64,000 nucleotides of DNA from Chromera velia (Eukaryota; Sar; Chromeraceae). Both the position numbers and the translations under genes were made by a program. The notes under the pieces are model-generated. The model did no database searches. It saw only the letters and a program-made list of their open reading frames with translations, and was not told the origin of the DNA. This document shows positions 35,222-50,184 of this stretch, one piece after another. Numbering within the stretch: the first letter of the stretch is position 1; each line of letters begins with the position of its first letter. Location of the stretch: assembly GCA_018398765.1 (NCBI GenBank), contig JAHBMJ010003231.1:24133-88132 (forward strand). The letters are read 5' to 3'.

Positions 35222-38200
35222 ATGAAGACTCCGGGGACAAGACGCGACGAGAGTCGCGTGGCTGTCTCAGGTGGTGGAGATGCGATCAAAGTGGCAGCGA
35301 GGGTCCGACCGTTCCTCCCCCGGGAGAATGGGGAAGAATGTGTGGTGTCAATGGAGGGGCCGACCACAATTCTGACGAGCCCAACAGACGGGCGGCAAAA
35401 AAAATTTAATTTCGACTACTCCTATTGGTCTGTGAACAAAGACGACGCACATTTTGCAGATCAGCAGACTGTCTTCGAGGACCTCGGAAAGGTCAGCTGA
35501 CGGGTACATGCATGGAGGGATCGGATCTTTCAATGCGGCCTCCTGCATATCTGTCTATTAATACGTGCTTCTTTGTCCATCTATTTGGCATGCTGTCTTC
35601 GCTTGTCTGTCTTTCAACGTGGGTGGTTCACATTCCGAAGGGCATGTATGCTCGGGAGTATCTGCGTGCCTGCATCGGTACATGCACCCGTCTCTCTATG
35701 TGTGTAGTGTTCCTCTGTGTTTGTCCGACGGCTGTGTCGTCTTTCACTCTGTCTGCCTACCGGAGTCTCTTCGATCCTTTGTGTCCTCTAGCTTGTCGGT
35801 GCATCTCCGTCCTGCCTGCTGGCACACCGGAGAAGGAACCCGATGACTTGAGATGGAATCGTGATCATAAAGCCTGCATGCCATTTTCACTCGTATGCAT
35901 TCCTGCCTGTGTGTGTCGAGCGTGTTACAGACTTTGGTGGAAAATGTCCTGGAGGGCTACAACGCCTGTCTTTTTGCGTATGGACAGACGGGGGCAGGGA
36001 AGTCATACACCATCACTGGATACGGTACGTCAGGCGGGCAGGCAGGCAGGCTCCTTCAAAGTCGGAAAATTTTGCTGACTGAAAGACACACTGATTGTTC
36101 TTGCGTGTACCACGATCTTTGTGGCAATGGTTCCTCCCACGTCTCCCTCTCTACGTGACGGACCGCGTGAACTTATAGGAATGAATTGGGGAGGATCGAA
36201 AAAAAAGTCCATTTCTTTCGTCTCCTCATTCTGATTTGTGCCTCATTGCAAGACAGTCATACCTCTAGAAAACGGGAATCGATTTTGTTTTTCCCATTTT
36301 TTCTCTGCAGGTGAAGAGAAGGGGTTGCTGCCCCTCGTTTGCACCGAGCTCTTTCAGGTAACAGAGAAAGACAGAAAGGCCATGAAGGGCGATGGAGAGG
36401 CACAAGACCAGAAACAGAAAGAGGGGGCGGCACCGAGTGGCCCTGACGGGTCGGCATCAGCAGCAGAAGCGGGGGGCGCTTCTGCATCGGACGGCAAGGG
36501 AGAAGAGGGGGGAAAGGCAGCACAAGGCGCAGGACAAGGAGGGGGGGGTCCTGAAGGGGAAGCGAGTAGCAGTAGCAGTAGCAGTTCGGCAGAAAAGGGT
36601 GCTCCGGCAGGTGGAAAAGAAAAAGACGGGGGCGAGAAAGGAAAATCTGGGGGGCCTGAGGGGATTGAGTACCGTTTTCAGGTTTCGTATCTGGAGATTT
36701 ACAACGAGAGAATAAGGGACCTTCTGGTTCCTCCTGATGCTCCCCCCGTTGAATTGGACGTACACAAGCATCCAACTTTTGTCAGTCCTTCTCTTCCATC
36801 TTTGAGCTTCTGAGGCCTTACATGTGCACCCACCCGCCTTCCAACGTGTCACCGAACTCTGTTTTCTTCAGACAACACACATCGGTCTCTCCCTATACAT
36901 GCATGTGTGCCAACTGTTTCCCTCCTCTTTTCTTCTGCTCTGCAGATTCCTTATTTTTCGACTCCCCTCGTTTCTTGCCCTGGTCGTGTTTATTACTCTA
37001 CCTGAGGTCAAAATTTTCTCCTCAAAAAAGATTTGCTTGCAACATCCGCTGTGTGCACATACATTCACGCATGGGTGCATGCAGGGTATTTACATTCCAA
37101 ATTTGTCCGAGCACGTTGTGGATTCTCTCCCTGGCATCATGAGCCTTCTGGACTTTGGCAGCAAGGCACGCACAGTCGCCTCAACGTCCATGAACGCGAC
37201 CTCCAGCAGGAGCCACTCGGTGTTCAGCATCGTCATACATCAGGTACCCAAAAAGAAACTTCAAGCACAGCAGCAACAACAGACACCATCAATAGAACCA
37301 CGCAAATCTGTGCGAGCAACCAGATCAGCCACCATCGGACTTTCAGTCTCTGCCGGGTCTGTAAGTGCTGGAGGCGCCGCAGCGTCCCAGCCGCCGTCCG
37401 CCGCCGCGCTCTTGAATCAGCTTGGTGGTGGGTGTGCGAAGGTGGCACGGTTGAACGTTGTGGATCTGGCAGGGAGTGAGAGGCAAGAGAAGACCCAATC
37501 TGTTGGGGGCAGACTGAGGGAGGCCGGACAGATCAATGTTTCGTTGACGCAACTGGGGCTGGTCATCAGCAGGCTTGCCTCAGGTGCAAAGAATCAGCAC
37601 GTACCATTCCGAAACTCCAAACTCACGTACCTGCTCTCGGAATCACTCTCAGGAAACTCCAAGACGGCCATGATTGCCGCTATTTCTCCTGCCAGTAGCA
37701 ACTTCGATGAAACGCTTTCAACGCTCAGATTCGCAACTTCAGTCAAGGTGAGTCGGAAGGAAACGTTCACTTCGAGTCGTTTTGTGACCCCGTGACCTTG
37801 GTGGACTCCGCGAGCAAGACAGCAAGAAAGAGAAAAAAGGGATTCAGCCACAGGTTTTCCTTTTGTTTTGGCAGACAAAAAAGGGGGAAGAATGTGTTTT
37901 GGTGCCTGCGTCCTTCCCAACGCTGTCCGCCTCTCTCCTCGACTTGTCGAAGCAAATGAAAACAATGCAGTTGATGTCTTTCGCCCTGCATTGTCTGTTT
38001 GTCCACTACCAAAGACTGGCACTTACCCATACACCACTATGATTTTTTCCCTTTTACAAGCAAGCAAGCCGTTACCCATTTACCCATCCATGCTTGCAGC
38101 GTTGCAAGACGTTTGCGAAGGTAAACCTGGACGAGACAGACGCCATCGTGAAGCAGCTGCAGGAGGAAATTTCGCGTCTGAAACAGCAGCTCCTGGAGGA

Positions 38201-40719
38201 AGGTGGAGCTCCCAGGTCCCAGAGACGCCGAAGTCTTCTGATGTCTTCTCGGGAACTGGAGGCGGCAGAAGCAGAGCTACGGGAAAAGACAGATCTCATA
38301 GGACGACTGCAAACATCGTGGCAGCAGGTCTGAGAAGAAGTACTGATCATTTCTTAGTGGAAACAGACGAGATCGAAAGCAAGAGGAAAACTTGAGAGAG
38401 ATCAAGAGATCTTGAGTTGAGACAAGAAGTATGAGCATTGCGTACGGCATGTATGGATGTTTATCCTTTCCACTGCCTCCAAAAGCTGTGCCTTGTGTTT
38501 GCTGCATTCTAACTGATTGAACATTTATCTATCTGCAGGCGGTTGAGAAGTCCGAGAAGATGAAGGAGCAGCGAGAGAGGGCATTGGAGGACCTCGGTCT
38601 CTCCAACAGAGAACTGTTCAGTGCGATCGGGATGGACAAGACTTTGCCCTACCTGATGAACATGAGCGAAGATCCCCTGCTGTCGGGATGCCTTATGTAC
38701 TTCCTTCAGGTACGTCAGAGAGGGGGAAGGCAGGAACGGGAGGGTGACTGAAGGGGAGGCATCTCTGTGTGTGGGTGTGTGGAACAGCAGAAGACTCGAG
38801 AGGGGACAGAGAGAGGACAGGGACTGCGAGGGCACCTTTGGAGACCTGAGGGATGCAGCAGCAGGAAAGAAAGAGGAAAGATGAGAAAGACGTCTAGTTG
38901 GGACATAAAGTTTGTAAGCCTTCGCTGAAGGGTTCTGAAAGAAGAACACAAAAAGGGCGTGGGGTTTGGGTGAGAGCCGCGACCTTGCTGTGGAACGTTC
39001 TCGTTATTTTCCAGACAGATCTGTAAAGTGCCAAAAGCATAATACCAGTATTGGAGCAAGTTGACGGCCTTACACTGCAGCGACATGTCATCATGTTTGC
39101 ACGATGATCATTGCTTCGATCGATTCTGCTTGCTCATTGCAGGATGCAAGGGAGAAACAGACACGGACGACCATTGGTGCAGGGTCAGACTGTAAAATCA
39201 AGTTAAAGGGTCTAGGTGTGAAGGACCTGATGTGCACTCTGATCAACAAAGATAACACAGAGATCTACGTCGAGAGCGCCGGGAGCGACTGCAGAGTGAT
39301 AGCCCAGGTTTGTTCGTTGCATTGACCCTTTGCGGAGATTTCGTCCTTTCTCCTTCAGCAAGCTCTTCAGTGTAAAGAACCAAGAAGCAAGGCATGCTCC
39401 GTAGAGGGATGTTTGCTTGCACGTGTCCAATCTGTCCAATCTGTGTAATCTGTCTGTCTGTCTTTAAGTCGCCACCGTGGATGTGTGCTTATAGAATAGA
39501 TTTCCGGGCAAGTGCTGCTGCTACATGACCGTGCGAGAGATTGTTCCTGCCTGCTGTCTCTTCCTTCCCTCCCAAGTTTTCTCCTAAACACCATTTTGCT
39601 TTCTGATGATGTAATTGACTCGAGTATCCGCTTCTTTTGAAGCTCATCTCGATATATTTTGTTTCTGTCATTTCAGGGACGCATGGTGAAGGGCACCCAG
39701 AGAATTCGAAACCACACGAAGCTGGTGATTGGACGAGCCTACGCTTTTCGCTTGGTGATCCCTGCAGAGATAGAGCTGCGGGAGCTGTGGAAGGTCTCTT
39801 CCATTCACCTTTTTGTGTTGCTTTGTGATTTCTCTGTTCAGCTATTTCCATACACGGTTTTCCATTCATCCTTGCTCCAGTGTAGATCTTTTGGTCTCCT
39901 CTCAAAGGGTTGCACAGTCATTTTACTGTAGTCAGCACAGTGAGATGGAGAAGTCGCACTGCAGGGCAGAGACATCAATGCGCGGATTTTCCACAAGAGC
40001 TTGTACTTTCTACATTGTTGCATATGGACTCTCCTGTTTCAGTGTCTTCTTCGGCTTGCCTGTATGTCGTCTTCCGTCTCGTTGTTCCCTTCGCTTGATC
40101 CTTTCTCGATCCCTTCCTGTCTTGTTTTCTTTTGTTTTCCTTGTCATCGAGGCTGCAGGAGAGGCAAGAGCAAAAGCGACAGCTGATGACCAAGAGCAAA
40201 GAGGAACAGAGGAAGATGCTGGTCTCCATGGACAGGTACGTCGGCAAGCACCGAGGCTAGCTAGATGTTAGTGAGAGAGAAACAACCATCTACAAGTAGT
40301 CGCACAGACAGACAAGGGTATGTACACGCAAGCAGTCCAACGGAGGCAAAGCGAAACAGGAGGAAAAAGAGAATGGAACAAGGGCACTGTGTGTGTCTGC
40401 GCATGTTTGTGCAACGGCGGGAAAATGCCCGGTCACGACAAAGAGACGACGGGAAAGGAAAATCCCAGAGGAGGAATAGAGCAAATACACCTCCATTGGC
40501 TCAAGTTGTCTTTTGATCTCTCTCGATTTTCTATTCGTGCAGCACAAAGCGGAAGCGGGTGACTGCAATTCTCGCTGCCAACACGAGCGAGAAGATGATG
40601 GCCTTTTTGAAGCGTCAAGCCAGCTCTTGCAAGACGAAAGGGAAGAAGGACGGGGAAGGGTCGGCCTTCGATTCGGCAGTCAAACTGGCAGAGAAGGCCA
40701 AGAGAAAGTCAAAGGTGGG

Positions 40720-40795
<76 letters not shown>

Positions 40796-43193
40796 TGAGT
40801 GCGTGGTGCTGATGTTTGCCTTTGTGCTGACGTCGGACTTCTTTCCTTCTCGATATTTCTCGTCCCACGATCAGTTGTGTCTATTCGCGTCCTTCCCCTA
40901 TTTTTCAACTTGTCTTCGGTGACCATCCCGCGTTGTCCCCTTATCACAACCATAGATATAGGACTCTGTCTGATTTTGTTTTTTTGTCTTCCAAACTTCC
41001 TACATGTCTGTTTCTTCTTTCACTGCAACGCCTTGAATCGCTCTTGTGGTCGTCCCTCTGCTTGTAATTCTCAATTCATTCCCTACGCTCTTTCTCTAAT
41101 CTGTCGTCTCCCCCTCCCTTTTGCAGATGATCCAAAAATTGAATTTGGGGGGTCCTAGTCGTGCCAAGTCTCTTGAGGTGTCCTCTGCCTCTGTGAACCG
41201 AGCAGACTCCGTCCAGAAAAAAAGGTTCTCGAAATCCAAAACTGGAGTTCTTGGGTCAAGGGCAACAGTAGCTGCAGGGACAGTTGTTGCAGGGGCATCG
41301 CAAGCTTTGGAGTCCGGGGGGGGAGACGGAGACGGGGAGGATCGTCAGTCTGGTGGAGGGGAATCCGAAGCCGAGGAGGAGGAGGAGGAGTCATTCGGTT
41401 TCTCTTCTGATGAAGATTCCTCCTCTCTGTCTGGAGGGCGGAGCAAGAAGGGGGAGGGAGAAGGAGAGGAAGGAGGAGCAAGAACAGGATCGAAAAAGGA
41501 TCTCTGTCCGGAGAGTCACTCTTTCGATGAAAGCTTCGATATGGACGCACAGGGCGGGGGAACTGCAAGAGAGAGCAAGGGCGAGCTGGCGAGAAATAGA
41601 ACCTTAGAGACCATCCAGAATCTTTTGGATCTGCAGGACGTGCGTGCGTCAGCAGCAGGAAGGGAAATACACTCACTGTTCTTTTCCATTCTCTCTCACT
41701 CTCTCTTTCTTTCTATCTATCTTTATTTTTCTCTTTCTTTGTCTGTTTCTCGTTTGCTTCACTCTCTTGACCCGTTTATTCTTTTTCTTCGTTTGCTGGG
41801 CTCTGCTTGTCTGTTTTCTGTCCTTTCTCTCTTCTTTGCTTCACTAGGATGCTTCTGTCCCATTTTGATTCTTTGGTTTCTAGAGTCTTCTCCTCTTTAC
41901 TTCTTCTTTCCTGATTTCTTACCTCCCTACCCCTTCCCCTCTGTCTGCCTGCCTGCAGGACGACCCTTCCTCGTTTGACGAATTTGGAGACGACGACGAC
42001 TGCACCCAGGAGCTGGCAGAATTTCTCGATGAAGTCAGTCGATAGAGACAATGCATGCATGCATGCATGCAGACACACGGCAAGACAATGCATGAGAGAG
42101 AGCGAGAGAGAGAGGGGCGGGGGNGAAAAAAACATTGATACCGATAAAGAGGCTGTGGCAGAATTGTCCTCTTGCTTATACAGCTGTTCGGTATGGGGGG
42201 GAAGGGGTCGAAGGGGCAGTTTCTGCTTCTATCAGATCGTCTGTCTATCCCTCTCAATGCGTGTTCAAAAACTTTCAATCGGTGGCTGCCTGTCAGGTAC
42301 GCTCGGCTTCATCCATGAAAGAGGCAAAAGTAAAATAAGCAGCAAACATTGGATGGGTGCATGGATGGTTTTGGATCAGAAAGGGAAGTCTCGAGAGCTC
42401 AAGGGGATCCAGGTCTCATGAGACAAATTCCGGGAGGGAAAGTACAATTGAGATGCAAGTTACTTAGCCTGTATGCATCTCTCCCTCTCCCTCTGTGAAT
42501 GTGTTTGTATGCATGTATGTCTGTATGTATGTATGTGCGTATCGATGTATGCGTCTCTGTATCTTTGCATGGATAGATGGATGGATGGATGGATGGATGG
42601 ATGTGCGTGCAGGATAGCGAGACGTTCAACCACGCCAGAGCGTTTTTGAAGGATCTCCAATTCAGAATGGGGCAGGAGAAGGTCGGTGGTCTCTTTGTCA
42701 ATGTTATTTTGTGTGCCCAGCTGTCAGCTGTGTGTCTTTCCTTCCCCCCTGCCTCTCTCCTTTGATCCTCTTTTTTTTCCTTTGGATTTTGTCACTTCGC
42801 CAAACGGCTTCATGACTGCATTTTCCTCCCGCATTCTTCTTGTGATCCTGCACGGCACTTTTTTGAAACTTGTTTCCTCTGACTTGATTCTCTCATGACA
42901 TCAATCGATGAAGTTCCCTTTGAAATTAATTCCCTTTCCAGGCCCGCGAGTTCGTGCGTCAGTTCCGCGAGGTGTCCCCTCTGGTCGACGAGGCCAACGA
43001 AATCACTGCGGAGATGAGACCGTACGAACACTTGAGGTTCTCTGTCGAGATCACAACAGACATCTCCACCTGGGAAATTGACGATCCGGGTGGGTGGGTG
43101 GGTGCGTGAGGGGATGGATGCACATGCTGTAGCTCAAGCATAACCTGAGCATGTCTCGCAGAATCAATCTGTGCATGTATTGATTGATACATA

Positions 43194-43276
<83 letters not shown>

Positions 43277-46200
43277 TCACCAAAAAAGAACGGCACAGTA
43301 AGTTGCTCTGTATGTCTCAATTCAAGTCGTTGCGGAATACAGGTCAAGGGAAAGGGAATCTTCACCGAAAAAAAAAGACATGCAATATCCGGCTTTGTCA
43401 ATTCAGCTTTGCGACCGTTTTGATACTGAGATTGTGTTTCACCAACATTCTTTGTATTGATATTTTACTTACTACCTGCAGAGATTGTGATTCGGTTGTG
43501 GCAACGAAATCTGGAGGGGCGAGAGAGAAGACAGACGCTGAAGAGACTGCTCTCCAAGGCGGGGAGAGACAAAAATGGAGTCGCAGGTTCTCCAGCAGAT
43601 ATTGCCAACATCGAATTTTCAAGACGATTGATCAAGTCGGTCCCTCAATGAGAATTTGCGTACGGTCGTTTCCTTTTGCAAGTGTGCGCCATTCGACAAC
43701 GTTTAGCTGTCCAGACAGCTCAGCAACCTCTCAGCTATTCAATCGAGAGTTCGTCTCACACCTTATTCGATGAGTCTCCTCAGAAAGTAGTTGGAAGAAA
43801 GAGTGCCTTCATTTTGTCTTAGTCGAATGGTCTAGTTGGGAGTGGGCAGGTTTGAAGCTCTTTCTTCTTTTTCTCCGTGGAGACCTTGCCAATGCATCAG
43901 ATGCAAGAAAGAAAACGGGAGGAAAGCCCCATTCTGACAAACGTCATTTGGTTAAGGGATCGACGGGATGACAGATAGATCGTTGGACATACTGGCGGGT
44001 GGGTACTAAACATTCACAAAGCTCTCATATTTCCGCAGCAGGTTCTGTGTACTTGGCCTGTCTGAGCCTCTGCATGCGTGACTGACTGCATGATTGTGTT
44101 GGATGGATTGCATTGCAGGCGGATGTTTCCCGATGTGCGTGGACTTATCGAAGACCACGAAAACAAGGCGATCCCCCGACCAGACAGTGCAGCAGATTCG
44201 ATCTTTTCGCCTCTGGAAATGGCAGACGGGTCCGCCCTCTTCTTTCCTTTCTGTCTGTCCTCTGCCTGTGACCTCACCTCCTCGCAGTTGTCCTTTCTCC
44301 CTATTTTTCTCGATTTTCGTGGGTGCGAAAGAACACATAGAATAACAGGAGCTGGTCATGATCAGTTTTCTTCGCCTGGCGGTGTCACTGTCCCTCCTTT
44401 GATTTCTCGTCTCGTTCTCTCCACCCTCTCTCCCCCTCCGTGCTCTCTCTTGATCCCTCTGTGCAGCCCCCCTTTGCCGATTGGAGGAGGGCGTGGCGGC
44501 GGAGTCTCGTCAGCGTTGCGCACCCCCGAGCTGAAGGGGCGCTCTGGAGGGTCCAGCAGCAGGGCGAGGAGCGCCCCTCCAACCAGGGACAGGGAGAGGG
44601 GAGCGCAGATCCCTGCATTGACCATTGGAGAAGACAGAGGAGGGGCAAGGCCGCCACCTCTTGATCTATCAGGCCTCGCAGGTGGTGAGGTGGACAACAG
44701 AGTGACGAATACAAAAGAAGACCCTGGAGGTCGGTTGGATGCTGCTGTTTGTTTTGAGGGAGAGGAAAAGAGAATTTTACTGGTACATGCTTGCAGAACC
44801 TTCAAAACTTCCTGAAAATTATCTGTTTGAGGATCAATTCAGTGCGGTCTTTCTTTCTCAATCCTCGGCCCCTTGCGCCTCTGTCAACTCACACAGGAAG
44901 CAACGCGTTGATTCATGTCAGACGAATCAATACTGATCTTCTCCTACTTCCCCACTCTCCCTCTGCAGAGCTGAGCAGGACGAGCAGCTGGAAGACGGTC
45001 ACTTTCGAGGTACCCGAACGAGCTCAGTCGGCTTCTCCTCGGGAACACTCCACACCCTCTCCGCAACAGCTGCTTGCCAACATGCGCGCCTCTTCCCCCC
45101 TTGTTCTTCCAGCTTCAGTCGCCACACCTCCGACGCCGAATCTCCTCCCGCGTTCAAGGAGCGAACGTTCACTCGGATTGTCAAGAGCAGAGACCGAGAC
45201 TCAATTGGCACTTGCCCTCTCGGCACTTCATGACGAAATAGAAGTCACATCAGAAGCAGGAGACGACCCGCCAGAACGAAGCCAGAGTTGGAGCGGCGGC
45301 GGCGGAAGAGAAGCAAGGAGAGGGACTCCCATTGGAGAACTGTCTTCTCCAACGACCATCAGAATGCCCAAGCGGAACGTCTCTGAAGACGAAGCAGAGG
45401 AAGATCAGGGCAGTGAGGGAAGAACACCGCCAGCGGGAGGGCGGAACCGCCAAGCGCGTTCGTCTTCTCTCTCCGACCGACACGGCTGGACTGTGTTGAA
45501 CGTCTGGGAGGTCCAAAAATTCAAGGAGAGACTTCAATTGATGAGACAGCTGTACGCCTCATGGGCCGATTCTGGTCACAGAGAGGGCGTAGAGTTCTGC
45601 ATTGACGTCGAGAGGGATCCCTGGGTTGACCTATCTCCTGACGACATTCGACTCCTGGAGGTGTGTCGTTGTGTTCTTGGTTGCTTCAGTGTAGCTGTAG
45701 ACGTTCGCCTCGCTTCTTTACTCTTTGATCTATCCTCTGCTTGTTCTAGGAGATGCAGCAGCACAGATTCATCATTCGTTGTGTCACTCTATCACCGTTG
45801 TCTCTTTTTCTTCATATGCCCACTGCGGGCCTGAATGACACCTTCAAAAATAATTTGATTCGGTACACGTTTGAGTTAGCGATATCTGAGGTGCAACATC
45901 TCTCTCTTTGCCTGGTGTACTTGCTGACTGCCTGCTGAGGTGAACCGTTGTCATCATGCATGAGTCTCCCTCTGTCTGGCTTGTTGTTGCAGATCAAATG
46001 GCACAACCAGTTCGAGGAGGCTCTCGACGAGGAGCGACGAGAACACAAAGCCAGGGCTGAGGGTTGGTCAGATTGAAAGAAAACTCTCCTTTTTGAGCGA
46101 TGGCGTCTTTCCCTCTCCCTCCCTCCCTCACCCCCTCTCTCCCTGTCTCCCTCTGTGTGTGTGTGTGTGTGTGTGTATGTATATATATATACATATATGT

Positions 46201-49200
46201 GTGTGTGTGTGTGTGCGCTTCTGATACCATTCTCTTTAGCTGACTGATTTGGGTTATCTCACCTCTGTTGTCGTCGACACACTTTCCCAGAGTGGAGATG
46301 GAATTTTCCTACATGCGTGAGTGTGACATGGCTTTTTGATCTGCTGTCAGACCAGTCCTTCTCTTTGACATGATTTCTAAGACCGCACGTGTCTCACCAG
46401 TCTTTCGCAGCCTCATTCTAAGGCGTCTGCTGTCCTGTATACTGCGAACTCAGTGAGTGCGATTACTTACTGAACAACTGTCTTCCCTCCCGCTTGCAGA
46501 GGTCCAGAGACTGGTCGTCGCAATCGAGCAAGAGTTGGAAGATGCCACTGGACGGGTGAGTGTCTCGCTAGCGATGTGTGGGGGCTCCCAAAATGACAGC
46601 ACTTACTAAGGATTGCTCAGAAACAGACAGACAAACGAAGCGTCCCTTCATTTTGTTTCCACTCTTGATCCGGAAGTCTGGTCACTAAGCGATCGAGTAA
46701 TCTCTTGGCTTTCTTTCTGTTCTGTCCTTCCTTGTTATCTATACCTCTGTGACCTATCCCCAGACAAGGATGCTGAATCTGTTTTACTGTTCTGCCTCCT
46801 CTCTGTGTTGCAGTACGATGACAAAAAGAGGCAGCTGGAAGATCTCCGGGCAGAATTCGAAAAGCTAAAGTCCATCAAGGGAGAAACGTCAGTGAGTGAG
46901 TGAGTGAGTGAGTGAGTGGTGAAATTCTCAGGGGGACACCCCTTCGAGTCTGTTTCGGCTTTGTACTTCTCCACTTCGCATTTTTTGTCACTTGCACGCT
47001 TCGAGTCTCGATCCCTCCCAAAGATTTATCGAATGAAAAAAAAGGAAAAGAATTGAATAGAAAACCAACGGCAGAAGAGAGAACGGATGAAAGGAAGAAA
47101 AGTACCCGGAAAAGATGCGAAGAGAACAAAAGAAAGCTTGAAGATAAAAAAGGAATCCAGAATTGAGAATGTGGGAAAGTCAAGGGATTTGAGGGAGTCA
47201 CTCACCTTTGCGAGCAACCCAACGGGAAAGCCCATGACGAGCTGCTGACTGAAATACGGCATCTCGAAATATCTTTCAGTGAAAGTTTCTTCCCGCGTCA
47301 TCTATCGTTATCGTTCGTAATAGAGCCACACATGGATTCTTGAATTGGATGCTTGCTGATTGTTCCTTTCTTTTCTCATGCAGAGATGGTCAACTGTCTG
47401 CCGCTTCAAGTCGCGTGACGGCCCTGGAAAAGGATATCGAGACATTCCAGAAAGAAATGCGGGAGAGTCTGGGTGAAGCTTTTGCTGCTGCTCTGACGGA
47501 AGGGGATTCCCCTCTCGATTCTGGATCGGCCTCTTCATCTTCTTTTAAAGGGAAACAGACGACAGAGGGTTCTCAGCAGAGTGGGGGAAATGCCTCTGCG
47601 GTCGGTTGGGGCTCAAGATCTTGAGTCTTTCTTTGTCTGCTCTTCGACACACGAAAAGAGAAGAACAGCAGATCACAAGCTAGTCGTTGTTGGGTCCCGA
47701 AGTATCGAAAGTTTAGTGCGCGTATTGTTCAACCCCCTCTTGCCGGTTTCTTTCTATCAGACCAAGGGAGAAAAGAGAGAAAAAACAAACAGACAAGCAG
47801 ACCAACATTTACTTGGAGAGGTCGGTGGGCCTTTTTCATTTCAATTCCCTTCTCTTTATTGAACAGTCCTTCTTGCCCTGTTGCTTACTTGTGTGTGTCG
47901 ATGAATCCCTTGCCCTGCAGGCATCCCAAGTTCCCGGCGGCAGCGGTACTGCGCAGTCTCTGCCAGCTCTCTTGACTGAGGTGCGCTCTCGTCTGAAGAA
48001 GCAGAAGGACGAGATGGAGAGCCTCCAAGAAGAGATTGCAGGGAAGACGAAGGAACTCGAAAGGGTCAAGCAAGAGAAGGCAGACGAGACTTCTTCGTTG
48101 AAGAACGAAATGGAAAATGAGCGGGAGAGGGCAGAGAAACTGTTGGAGGAGACTGAGGATTCCCTCAAAAAAAGGGAAGAGGCGGCACTGGCAGACGCAC
48201 GGAAAGCACGAGAAGAGTTGAGTGCTTACAGAAGACAGGCCTCTCTGGAAAAGGTTGACCTCGAAGAACAAAAGCGAAAAGCACTTGATGAGAAGGAGGA
48301 AGAGACAGTGCGAGTCCGACGTGAGTGTGAGAGAGAGCTCAACGACTTACGACGACGACTCGCAACCGCTGAAGACGATCGAGCATCAGCGGATCAGCGC
48401 GTGAGGTCGACAGAGCAGCTCTTGCGAGAGAGGGAATCCCTCTCTGAGCAGAGCGAGACCCAGGCGAAGGAGCAACTTCGGGCCTTGAGGAAGGAAATGG
48501 AAGAAAATGAAGACACTCTCAAAGGTCCCTCCGTGCATCTTGTCCATGGCCGTGCGTGTGTCTGTATCGTATGACTTTTTTCTTTTCAGCCTGTCGTTTT
48601 TTGTGCTGTTTGCCGGTTTTTTTCAAGATATCTCTCCACCCATACGGTCTCTTGTTCACGCTCTTGGATCCCCAGCAAAGAACAACAAAAGCGATCGCAT
48701 GGTTTCTTTCTTTTTCAAACTGAGTATGTCAACAAACACTCCACAATCGCTGTCTTTTTGTTTGCAGCCACGCACAAGGAGAGGGAGCAGCAATTGGAGA
48801 AGCGGGCAACAGGACTGGAGAGGAAACTGGAGGAACAGACAGAAGAATCCAGAAAGGCGAAAACGGCCTGGCAGCAACGAGAGAAAGGTGAGTGAGGTCT
48901 ATTGATGACCGTCGCGCCCCCTCTTAAGTTTTCCCATCGAGTCTTGTCTTCTCTTCTGTCAACCTGCTGGTGGTTTGTCTGCTAAGCGTTGCTCGAAAGA
49001 AAGAGGAGTATGATTGTTCTTTGTGTTTTCTTGCAGAGCTGGAGAAAGAAGCCCAAGAGTTCCGTGAGAAGCTGAAAGAGGATCTGAAAACAGCCGAGGA
49101 ACAAAAGGAGAAGGAGGCGGCTGGAAAGAAGGATCTTGCAGCCCGTCTCGAGTAAGTCGGAATGAATGAAGGCACGGCCACAGACAACCATTCGATCGAA

Positions 49201-50151
49201 AGAAAGTTGCTTTCTTTCCCATGCTACCCTTCCCTTCCCCCCTTTCAATGTGCTTGTTCTTTGAGTTGCGAATGTCGGGCGTCTTCAATGGTTTTCTCGT
49301 CAGTTTTGTGGGATAAATCCATCTTTTCGTTTATCTGTGTGGCGGAAACCCTTTGGCATTCAATTAAAAATCCATTGCTCTTCAGGCCCATACACTGCTT
49401 CTGCCGTCCTTTGAGTTTTGCAGAATTGCAGAGACACAACTGCAAAAGTCGGAAGAGCTGCTGGCAGCCTCTCGTGAAGAGGTGAGTCAAAATCAACAGA
49501 AGCCTCAAGTTGATTCGGTTAAATTTGACGCGCATGTAGCCCGATGTGATGAAATGGATCTTGTATTTCTGTGCCGTTCCTTCATTTTTTGACATTTTTC
49601 GACAAATTTGGGAGTCAATGAATCTCGACCGCTCTCTGCTGTTGGTTCGGCAGGATAGATTCTCAAAATGTTTGGAGAGTTCGGGTTCTTCATCGTCATC
49701 TGATGCTGAGAGCAGATGAGTACGAGTATTCATTTTCTTGTCTGAGATCCTCTTTGCCTATACGCTTCCCCTTTTTGTCTCTCTTTCATTTCCTTCCTGC
49801 ATTTGCAGAATGCGCGCATCACCGAGGAAGGCGAAACCCTTCGGAATCGCTTGGCGAAGGCGGCAACAGAGACAGAGGAGCTCCGAACTGCTGTGGCGAG
49901 GGCAGCTGGGAAGGCTGAGAGGTCTTTGGAGGAGACGGCGAGGGCCCAAAAGAAATTGGAGGCTCTAGAGAAGGAGACTGCCGAGGAAACCTCCAGACTC
50001 TCTGCCGAAGTCGGAAAGTTGAAGGAAGAGCGTGATACGCTCAAAGAGAAGGGAAAAGAGCTTCTAGCCAAATTAGAGTCAGTCATGCAGCTTCAATTGT
50101 TCGTTCCTCTCATGTCGTGTGGTATCTTCGCATCTCTTGAAAAAAGGGACG

Positions 50152-50184
<33 letters not shown>

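Noticed and set aside
35891-45834. Two separate genes, a normal-sized kinesin-3 and a coiled-coil protein
   Set aside because: Phase stays consistent through every junction from 35222 to 61338, with no stop, polyadenylation-like gap or promoter-sized spacer. Kept as the main alternative to test by cDNA.
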